This document shows positions 6,518 through 11,186 of a DNA stretch of 11,186 nucleotides, one piece after another. Position 1 is the first letter of the stretch. Each line of letters begins with the position of its first letter. This stretch comes from Lachnospiraceae bacterium (GTDB lineage Bacteria; Bacillota; Clostridia; Lachnospirales; Lachnospiraceae). Position numbers and translations under genes: made by a program. The stretch spans positions 1 to 11,186 of the forward strand of contig JAFUWM010000294.1 of the NCBI GenBank assembly GCA_017483425.1. The letters run 5' to 3'. The notes below the pieces were generated by a model. It was not told the DNA's origin. It did not search any database and saw nothing but the letters and a program-made list of their open reading frames with translations.

Positions 6518-7260
6518 ATTCCCTCTCCGTTCATTCCTTCCGTCTGTTTTTTGTCCATCTCTATCCTGCTGCGCTCGGTTTTGCCGGAAGCATCATTTTT
6601 TATAAATCTGAGTTCCTCCTCAAGCCGGAGTATATGGTTTGTAAGCTCGGCATTTGCATCCTTAAGGTTATCTATATCCTCTCTTACGGGATCCGGCAGA
6701 TCGGTCTGATCGATGATCTCAGACGGAATCTCTTTGTCAAAGCGCTTGACCACACGTCCCGGGACTCCTACGACAGTACAGTTGTCCGGCACGGATTCAA
6801 GCACTACAGACCCCGCTCCGATCTTTACATTATCCCCTATAGTAAAAGATCCGAGCACCTTCGCGCCCGCGCTTATCATCACATTGTTTCCTATGGTGGG
6901 GTGACGTTTGCCTTTTTCTTTACCGGTTCCTCCCAGAGTAACGCCCTGATAGAGAAGCACGTTATCACCTATTTCGGTCGTCTCCCCGATTATCACACCT
7001 GTACCGTGGTCGATAAAGAAATTCTTTCCTATCTTAGCGCCCGGATGTATCTCTATACCGGTTTTCCTCGCTGCTTTCTGGGATATATACCTCGCCCTGA
7101 AATAATGGCCTTTCAGATAGTGCTCATGCGCCCTTCTGTAATAATACACCGCCCAGAAGCTCGGATAAAGAAACACTTCCCAGTCGCTGTGGATAGCCGG
7201 GTCGTGCTCTCTGGTTACTTTTATCTGTTCTTTAATATACTTCCATGTGATCATACCCAC
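6514..7260 (-). CDS. cysE: Serine O-acetyltransferase
   Basis: This enzyme transfers acetyl from acetyl-CoA to L-serine to give O-acetylserine, the precursor of cysteine. The 248-aa protein has an N-terminal helical domain (1-68). A left-handed beta-helix of hexapeptide repeats follows at about 70-172, with the typical I-H-P-G-A-K-I-G start, the F-I-D-H-G-T-G segment (D84-H85), L-G-G-T-G-K, H120 and V-G-V-P-G-R. A tail of 75 residues contains a D-L-P-D-P-V motif and a heptad-like coil (195-220), as seen in other Firmicute CysE proteins. It ends in Gly-Glu-Gly-Ile; a terminal Ile is the residue that docks into O-acetylserine sulfhydrylase (CysK) in characterised enzymes. The start is ambiguous: GTG at 7260 or ATG at 7254, neither with a strong ribosome binding site. 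It is the first gene of the five-gene operon. Confidence 0.93.
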   Translation of the reverse strand: MGMITWKYIKEQIKVTREHDPAIHSDWEVFLYPSFWAVYYYRRAHEHYLKGHYFRARYISQKAARKTGIEIHPGAKIGKNFFIDHGTGVIIGETTEIGDNVLLYQGVTLGGTGKEKGKRHPTIGNNVMISAGAKVLGSFTIGDNVKIGAGSVVLESVPDNCTVVGVPGRVVKRFDKEIPSEIIDQTDLPDPVREDIDNLKDANAELTNHILRLEEELRFIKNDASGKTERSRIEMDKKQTEGMNGEGI

Positions 7261-7301
7261 TAGATTACCACAATACGCCCGCTAACGCCAAACTAATATG
7301 G

Positions 7302-7327
7302 ATTTTATTATCCTCTCATGATAAAAT
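7302..7327. promoter_or_regulatory. Divergent promoter region with mirror-image -10 hexamers
   Basis: ATTTTAT (7302-7308) and ATAAAAT (7321-7327) form a perfect 7-bp inverted repeat with a 12-bp spacer. Each arm contains a TAAAAT hexamer reading outward, one toward cysE (7307-7302) and one toward the small plus-strand gene (7322-7327). The -35 elements are poor on both sides, so the promoter call is tentative; the repeat could equally be a regulator site. Confidence 0.4.
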
Positions 7328-7336
7328 AACTAAGAC

Positions 7337-7343
7337 AGGAGGG
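7337..7343 (+). promoter_or_regulatory. Strong ribosome binding site deciding the start of the 57-aa gene
   Basis: AGGAGGG lies 7 nt before the ATG at 7351. It is close to a perfect anti-16S match and is the main reason for calling the short gene that follows. Confidence 0.75.
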
Positions 7344-7350
7344 AAACAAT

Positions 7351-7524
7351 ATGACTACGGAAGAGATGAAGACATATTTTATCGAGAACTATTCTGAATT
7401 GCAGGCAATAAAGCAGGATAACGGTGGGCATGAAAACAAAACGCTGGACTATCGTATCAAGGTTATATCAGCAAAACTCGCCTCACTTGGCGTGAATGTA
7501 GAAGATCTTACATTAGTAAAGTAA
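7351..7524 (+). CDS. Small protein of unknown function (57 aa), first gene of the carbonic anhydrase unit
   Basis: The ORF runs from ATG 7351 to TAA 7522-7524 and encodes 57 residues. It begins M-T-T-E-E-M-K-T-Y-F, has a charged middle with K-Q-D-N-G-G-H-E-N-K, and ends with a helix and E-D-L-T-L-V-K. It is predicted to be soluble and mostly helical (two helices around a Gly/Asn turn), with no cysteine, signal peptide or membrane segment. Support for it being real: a near-perfect ribosome binding site, a 19-nt gap to the carbonic anhydrase start, and no competing gene on the other strand. I do not recognise the family. Its place before a beta-carbonic anhydrase suggests co-transcription but not a function. 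Confidence 0.72.
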   Translation: MTTEEMKTYFIENYSELQAIKQDNGGHENKTLDYRIKVISAKLASLGVNVEDLTLVK

Positions 7525-7543
7525 ATAAATAAGGGGGTATGAA

Positions 7544-8086
7544 ATGACAAAAGACGAGATCATCGCAAGACTGAAGGAAGGAAACAAGAAGTATCTGACA
7601 GCAAAGACCAATGACGGGGATATCTCCGAAGCGATCCGTGTCGACACAACTGACAACGGCCAGCATCCCTACGCCGTGGTCGTAGCCTGCTCTGATTCCA
7701 GAGTAGTTCCCGAGGACATTTTCATGACAGGTATCGGTGAGCTCTTCGTTATCCGTGTAGCGGGCAACGTGATCACGGAAACACAGCTTGGCTCCATAGA
7801 ATATGCCTGCGGGCATCTCGGAAGTCCTGTGGTCGTAGTCCTCGGTCATACAAACTGCGGCGCTGTAGGCGCTGCTTTGGAGGGTGACGGAGAAGAACAC
7901 GTCAAATCTCTTACCGATTACATCCATATCGCGATCGGAAATGAAAAGGATTATGAGAAGGCCTGCTGTCTCAATGCCGAGGCCGGCGCAAAGATCGTAA
8001 AGGACGCACTCGGAACAGGCGACGACGCTCCTCTTGCCGTCGCAGCGATGTACGACATAAAGACCGGTGAAGTAAGCTGGCTGTAA
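7544..8086 (+). CDS. Beta-class carbonic anhydrase
   Basis: A 180-aa zinc enzyme that interconverts CO2 and bicarbonate in the cytosol. The catalytic signature is complete: C-S-D-S-R at 49-53 (zinc ligand Cys49 and the Asp51-Arg53 pair) and H-T-N-C-G at 102-106 (zinc ligands His102 and Cys105). Both are set in the typical V-I-R-V-A-G-N and G-S-I-E-Y-A strands. The short length fits the compact subtype rather than the approximately 220-aa E. coli Can/CynT type, so I give no symbol. The ATG at 7544 has an AAGGGGG ribosome binding site. It is the middle gene of a three-gene unit with a small ORF on each side. In fermenting anaerobes such enzymes supply bicarbonate for carboxylation; that role is inferred from the class. 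Confidence 0.93.
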   Translation: MTKDEIIARLKEGNKKYLTAKTNDGDISEAIRVDTTDNGQHPYAVVVACSDSRVVPEDIFMTGIGELFVIRVAGNVITETQLGSIEYACGHLGSPVVVVLGHTNCGAVGAALEGDGEEHVKSLTDYIHIAIGNEKDYEKACCLNAEAGAKIVKDALGTGDDAPLAVAAMYDIKTGEVSWL

Positions 8087-8104
8087 TACTCAGAAAGTGC
8101 CGAA

Positions 8105-8263
8105 ATGACACAAACAGAATCTACAAACATAATAATAGCTCTTCGGAATGAAGGTTGGGACGGAGACAAAATAAATGATTTCATTGCCTTCATATCCACA
8201 CATAAACCCTCGGAAGAAGAGGCAATTTCAGGAAAGTACGACTTCTCAAAAAGAAATTCGTAG
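8105..8263 (+). CDS. Small protein of unknown function (52 aa), last gene of the carbonic anhydrase unit
   Basis: The ORF runs from ATG 8105 to TAG 8261-8263 and encodes 52 residues. The middle reads as a helix-turn-helix-like pair: I-I-I-A-L-R-N-E-G-W-D then K-I-N-D-F-I-A-F-I, followed by an acidic P-S-E-E-E-A and a basic end. The pattern L-R-x-E-G-W-x-x-x-x-I-N-D-F-I looks like a small helical domain. I recall similar short Firmicute hypotheticals but cannot name a family. It starts 18 nt after the carbonic anhydrase stop, and a strong terminator follows 18 nt after its own stop. The ribosome binding site is weak (GAAAGTG), so translational coupling is possible. An overlapping minus-strand ORF here is judged a shadow. 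Confidence 0.6.
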   Translation: MTQTESTNIIIALRNEGWDGDKINDFIAFISTHKPSEEEAISGKYDFSKRNS

Positions 8264-8281
8264 AAACGCAAAACAGTATGT

Positions 8282-8316
8282 AAAGTGCAAGGCCGTTATG
8301 ACCTTGCACTTTTTTT
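8282..8316. terminator. Rho-independent terminator of the carbonic anhydrase unit
   Basis: A perfect 11-bp stem AAAGTGCAAGG/CCTTGCACTTT (8282-8292 with 8302-8312) with a 9-nt loop is followed by an uninterrupted T-run to 8316. On the minus strand the tail is only TTTACAT, so it may terminate the convergent DUF1858 transcript less efficiently. Confidence 0.92.
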
Positions 8317-8338
8317 AATCCAGATAACTGCTCTATGT

Positions 8339-8584
8339 TTACTCTTCCGTCGAAGCTGCTTCCTTCTCACTGGCTTCGATATATTCATTCAGATACCTGA
8401 CTATATCGTCACCGTCCAGACCGTGAACCATAGCCGCATCAGCAACTGATTCCGCCTGGGAAGCAGGACAGCCTATACATCCCATGCCGCACTCCATAAG
8501 AGCATACATTGACTGGGGATAAGCTCTCAAAATATCTCCGACGAGCATGTCTTTAGTTATCTTTACACTTGCAGCATCCGCCAT
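8339..8584 (-). CDS. Small DUF1858-domain protein with CxxxCxxC motif, coupled to cstA
   Basis: An 81-aa protein. Residues 7-70 fit the DUF1858 domain, also described as a domain associated with hybrid-cluster proteins: K-D-M-L-V-G-D-I-L, then a G-M-G-C-I-G-C-P-A core with C32, C36 and C39, then a V-H-G-L-D-G-D-D helix. The C-terminus is an acidic tail. In the family the cysteines are predicted to form a redox disulfide or bind metal, but no reaction is established. The frame can also open at TTG 8590, overlapping the cstA stop. ATG 8584 has GAAGG (8596-8592) 7 nt upstream, so I choose it. The 2-nt gap after the cstA stop implies strong translational coupling. It occupies the place that ybdD/yjiX has behind cstA/btsT in E. 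coli, though it is not homologous by eye. Confidence 0.85.
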   Translation of the reverse strand: MADAASVKITKDMLVGDILRAYPQSMYALMECGMGCIGCPASQAESVADAAMVHGLDGDDIVRYLNEYIEASEKEAASTEE

Positions 8585-8586
8585 AA

Positions 8587-10302
8587 TCAAGCCTTCTTAG
8601 CCTTAGTCTCTGCCTGCTTTTTGAATGCTCCTATAGCTTCAAATACAAGGATCACAGCAAGCACTACCATAGCTATCGCGAAGAGAAGCTGGAACCAGTC
8701 GCCCCATGCTGCCTCGCCTGCACCGATCATGCCGAACTTCTTGAAGATCGTGATGATAAGTGAAGTAACTGTAGCTACAAGCATGAAGCACATAGGGAAG
8801 TAGAACATCTTGTTGTTCTTTCCGACATCACCAAGCCAGCAGCATACAGCGAGAAGAGCTATACCTGCAAGAAGCTGGTTTGCCGCTCCGAAAAGCCCCC
8901 AGATCTGTGAAAGTGAAAGTCCGCCAAGGATACAGCCTATAACGACCATAAGCAGTGTTCCGGTCAGAGGATGAGCAAGGAACTTGCGTACGCCGTCAGC
9001 ATCCTTGTATGATGACTCGCCTTCTTTAAGGAAAAGCTCTGAGAACATGAATCTTGAAAGCCTCGTAGCCGAGTCAAGTGATGTCAGAGCAAATACTGAA
9101 ACAGCAAGTGTCAGCAGAGCTGCTATGACATTATACTGTGTCGAGCCCTCAGGTCCGAACATGGTAGCGATACCTGCACCGAATGCAGCGGAAGGTGAAC
9201 CGAAATCACCGTTAGTATACTTACTGAATACCATACCTACCGCGATCATTGAGATAACACCGAGTGCAGACTCGATAAGCATTGAACCGTAACCTATAGG
9301 CTTTGCATGAGCCTCATTTGCGATCTGCTTTGAGGATGTACCTGTAGATATAAGTGAATGGAATCCTGAGCAGGCTCCGCACGCGACCGTAATAAAGAGG
9401 GTCGGGAAGAGGAAGCCAAGGTTTGTTGTCCATCCTGCAAATGCAGGAAGCTGGAATGTAGCTGTCCCTGCAAATGATGAAAATACAATACCAAATATAG
9501 CTATAGCCATCATTGCGTAAAGCAGGAATGATGACAGATAGTCACGGGGCTGCAACATTATCCATACAGGGATCAGTGAAGCGATAGCTATATATGCGCC
9601 TATGAATACTATCCATGCAGTCCTGCCCATGGCAAAACCGACATTAAGACCAAGGATCGTGATAAGCACGATACCTATGATACCTATGCAGGTTGCAGGA
9701 CCTGTCTTCATGCCGCCTCTGTTCGTAATAAGACCATAGATTATAGCCAGTACGATAAAAAGTACGGAAATGATAGCCGTTGTCTGGTTATTCGTAGGAC
9801 CTGAAACAAATCCGAACTGTCCGGCATCAGGCGCAGTAAAGAACGTACCTGCAACGACGTTTACAAATGAAGCAACAACGAGCACAAGCACAAGAAGTGC
9901 AAACACTGTAAAGAGCTTCTTTGCCCGGTCTCCCATGGAGTCCTTGATTATCTCACCAACAGACTTACCGTCATGTCTGATGGAAGCAAAGAGTGATCCG
10001 AAATCCTGAAGTCCTCCGAAGAAGATGCCTCCTACAACGCACCACAGAAATACGGGAAGCCATCCGAAGACCGCCGCCTGTATAGGTCCGTTGATAGGGC
10101 CTGCACCTGCTATGGATGAGAAGTGGTGTCCCATCAGAACCGCAGGATGTGCCGGAACATAGTCGACTCCGTCCCCTCTTGTATTCGCAGGAGTCGGACG
10201 AGAAGGATCGATTCCCCACTGCTTCGCAAGCCAGCTACCATAGGTGATGTAGCCTATGACAAGCAAAACAATGGCAGCAAGAATAATGAGTAACGCTGTC
10301 AT
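8587..10302 (-). CDS. cstA: CstA-family carbon starvation protein, pyruvate/peptide transporter
   Basis: A 571-aa integral membrane protein with well over a dozen hydrophobic segments. The N-terminal CstA signature is clear: D-Y-V-P (47-50), then H-H-F-S-S-I-A-G-A-G-P-I-N-G-P (59-73) and the G-G-x-x-D-F-G-S-L loop. Other conserved family parts are A-C-G-A-C-S-G-F-H-S-L-I-S-T-G-T-S-S-K and S-L-D-S-A-T-R-L-S-R, and the end is a short basic cytoplasmic tail. Length is shorter than E. coli CstA (about 700 aa) and typical of the Firmicute and Clostridia subgroup. Characterised relatives take up pyruvate or peptides, often under carbon limitation; the substrate here is inferred. The ATG has an AAGGAGAG ribosome binding site. 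There is a 52-nt gap to the gene upstream, and the small DUF1858 gene lies immediately downstream. Confidence 0.93.
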   Translation of the reverse strand: MTALLIILAAIVLLVIGYITYGSWLAKQWGIDPSRPTPANTRGDGVDYVPAHPAVLMGHHFSSIAGAGPINGPIQAAVFGWLPVFLWCVVGGIFFGGLQDFGSLFASIRHDGKSVGEIIKDSMGDRAKKLFTVFALLVLVLVVASFVNVVAGTFFTAPDAGQFGFVSGPTNNQTTAIISVLFIVLAIIYGLITNRGGMKTGPATCIGIIGIVLITILGLNVGFAMGRTAWIVFIGAYIAIASLIPVWIMLQPRDYLSSFLLYAMMAIAIFGIVFSSFAGTATFQLPAFAGWTTNLGFLFPTLFITVACGACSGFHSLISTGTSSKQIANEAHAKPIGYGSMLIESALGVISMIAVGMVFSKYTNGDFGSPSAAFGAGIATMFGPEGSTQYNVIAALLTLAVSVFALTSLDSATRLSRFMFSELFLKEGESSYKDADGVRKFLAHPLTGTLLMVVIGCILGGLSLSQIWGLFGAANQLLAGIALLAVCCWLGDVGKNNKMFYFPMCFMLVATVTSLIITIFKKFGMIGAGEAAWGDWFQLLFAIAMVVLAVILVFEAIGAFKKQAETKAKKA

Positions 10303-10320
10303 AATAACTCTCCTTTTCCT

Positions 10321-10371
10321 AAAAAATAATAAATGTTTACCGCGTAAATGCCGATCAAAGACCTTTTACGC
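10321..10371 (-). promoter_or_regulatory. Possible attenuator-like hairpins between the 180-aa gene and cstA
   Basis: On the minus strand, GCGTAAA (10371-10365), inside the last codons of the upstream gene, can pair with TTTACGC (10348-10342, 16-nt loop). The same TTTAC can instead pair with GTAAA (10340-10336, 3-nt loop). A T-rich stretch CATTTATTATTTTTT follows, directly before the cstA ribosome binding site. The stems are short, so this is a weak terminator or attenuator at most. Confidence 0.3.
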
Positions 10372-10897
10372 TTATATTTGCAAAGAGCTCTTTCAGAATG
10401 CTGCCCTGACGGTTACAGACAGCCTTGCCTGAAGAAAGCTCATAAGCAATCACTCTCAGCTCGCTCCATCCCCACAGCATGAAGCGGTAGCTTTTGTAGC
10501 GGCGTGTTTTTTTTATTTTCTTTTTTGTCTCTCCGTCAATACTGTCAGTTATGATAACCAGTATCCCGTCGGAATTCCTGTGGTCAGGCTTCGGATCAGC
10601 CCTTTTAAGCGTCTCATCCCATACCTTGTCCACAAGCGCGTCATAGGCCGGCGCATCAAGCGAATCCATATCCGCGAAAAAAGCCGTCTCGCTGGAATCC
10701 ATCTCGGTTATCTTCGCAGATCTTATAAGAAAATACTCCTCTCCGTGTGACTTAAATGTTGCCTCCGCCGCAAACGGCTCTACCGGAGTCTCACGGTTGA
10801 TATCATAGTACTGCTCATATGAGGCTATGATTTTTTCAAGTACTTCCTGCCTGTCTATAACCTTACGCCTTTCAAAGTAAACCGGTGGAACAGCCAA
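10355..10897 (-). CDS. Uncharacterised protein (180 aa), TTG start
   Basis: A soluble protein of about 180 aa that I cannot assign to a named family with confidence. Visible parts: an N-terminal helix (R-Q-E-V-L-E-K-I-I-A-S-Y-E-Q-Y-Y-D), an alpha/beta middle with E-E-Y-F-L-I-R-S-A-K, and a strand I-L-V-I-I-T-D. A very basic K-K-K-I-K-K-T-R-R-Y-K-S-Y segment follows, then F-M-L-W-G-W-S-E-L-R, and the end is a helix N-R-Q-G-S-I-L-K-E-L-F. The conserved look of the R-Y-K-S-Y-R-F and W-G-W parts suggests nucleic acid or membrane-surface contact, which is inference only. No ATG or GTG lies near the beginning; TTG 10897 has GAAAGGG 4 nt upstream and creates a 43-nt overlap with the preceding gene. 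The two genes are probably translationally coupled. Confidence 0.7.
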   Translation of the reverse strand: MAVPPVYFERRKVIDRQEVLEKIIASYEQYYDINRETPVEPFAAEATFKSHGEEYFLIRSAKITEMDSSETAFFADMDSLDAPAYDALVDKVWDETLKRADPKPDHRNSDGILVIITDSIDGETKKKIKKTRRYKSYRFMLWGWSELRVIAYELSSGKAVCNRQGSILKELFANISVKGL

Positions 10898-11169
10898 AAT
10901 ACCCTTTCTCTTCCAAGGACGATCTCTTCGTCCATTTCAAGAATATAATTAGGGTATAATACCTTTCCTATGTCGGTAGCTATGGCATGATAACCCTGCC
11001 GCTCTATCAGATAATCCGCTGTTTTATCATCAACTATCCGCTGATAAAGCTCAGTCACCTCAAGATCGGAATGATTGGCTCCTCCGACCTCGATCACCAT
11101 ATTCATTCTGCCCTTGCTTCTCATATATTCAAGAAGCTCCGGCTCGTATACTACCTTAAAATCTTTCAT
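10855..11169 (-). CDS. Uncharacterised protein (104 aa)
   Basis: A small soluble protein with a helix L-L-E-Y-M-R-S-K-G-R at the N-terminus, alternating short beta strands (M-V-I-E-V, A-I-A-T-D-I-G-K-V-L-Y-P-N-Y), an acidic turn and a closing strand F-T-L-K-G-V-R-L. It has no cysteine or membrane segment. The order resembles small HesB-like proteins of Clostridia (helix plus SKG, then beta hairpins ending in a V-x-G-V strand), but the metal-binding cysteines are missing, so this is only a weak guess. ATG 11169 has no clear ribosome binding site in the 17 bases available upstream; an earlier start outside the window cannot be excluded. The 3' end overlaps the 180-aa gene by 43 nt. Confidence 0.65.
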   Translation of the reverse strand: MKDFKVVYEPELLEYMRSKGRMNMVIEVGGANHSDLEVTELYQRIVDDKTADYLIERQGYHAIATDIGKVLYPNYILEMDEEIVLGRERVFWLFHRFTLKGVRL

Positions 11170-11186
11170 ACTGCGCCAATCAGTGC

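Noticed and set aside
6499..7263. 254-codon plus-strand ORF opposite cysE
   Set aside because: It is longer than the real gene but fully antisense to cysE, with no ribosome binding site or recognisable domain. It arises from codon bias on the coding strand.
7261..7350. Cys T-box riboswitch before cysE
   Set aside because: The divergent gap is only 90 bp, with no terminator hairpin and no T-box consensus; there is no room for the element.
7951..8271. 106-codon minus-strand ORF covering the 52-aa gene
   Set aside because: It is antisense to the end of the carbonic anhydrase gene and no ribosome binding site was found. The plus-strand ORF fits the operon and terminator better.

Overview
The window looks like chromosomal DNA from a Clostridia-class Firmicute, most likely a member of the Lachnospiraceae. 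The evidence is the conserved cysE-cysS-mrnC-rlmB-sigH block, a Firmicute-type SigH, strong GGAGG-type ribosome binding sites, heavy use of ATA and AGA codons, a moderate GC content, and an alternative-type GlnRS. Nothing points to a phage, plasmid or integrated element: there is no transposase, integrase, CRISPR array or terminal repeat.

Layout from left to right. Positions 1-267 (+) hold the 3' end of htpG, closed by a bidirectional terminator. Next, on the minus strand, come a DUF2225 zinc-binding protein and glnS, separated by a 120-nt gap that can form two hairpins. A tRNA-Thr(GGT) gene with a near-consensus promoter lies divergent to glnS. After it comes an A/T-rich convergent gap with a helically phased ATCATCACAA repeat. 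A five-gene minus-strand operon follows, transcribed as cysE > cysS > mrnC > rlmB > sigH, with every junction overlapping. Divergent from cysE is a three-gene plus-strand unit: a 57-aa small protein, a beta-carbonic anhydrase and a 52-aa small protein, closed by a strong terminator. The right-hand part is a minus-strand series: two uncharacterised overlapping genes, a CstA-family carbon-starvation transporter, and a small DUF1858 cysteine-motif protein translationally coupled to it.

The genes work together as follows. The central operon combines cysteine synthesis (CysE makes O-acetylserine), cysteine charging onto tRNA (CysS), 23S rRNA end maturation (Mini-III) and 23S rRNA 2'-O-methylation (RlmB), and ends with the transition-state sigma factor SigH. 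The order matches the Bacillus subtilis locus except that yacP is missing between rlmB and sigH. The cstA unit probably imports pyruvate or peptides, and its small partner sits where ybdD/yjiX sits in enterobacteria.

Most of the window is ordinary housekeeping. The points most worth a second look are the degenerate KMSKS loop of GlnRS, the two small proteins flanking the carbonic anhydrase, the cstA-DUF1858 coupling, the phased repeat beside the tRNA, and the CysE terminal peptide that doubles as the cysS ribosome binding site. No clearly new multi-gene system was seen.
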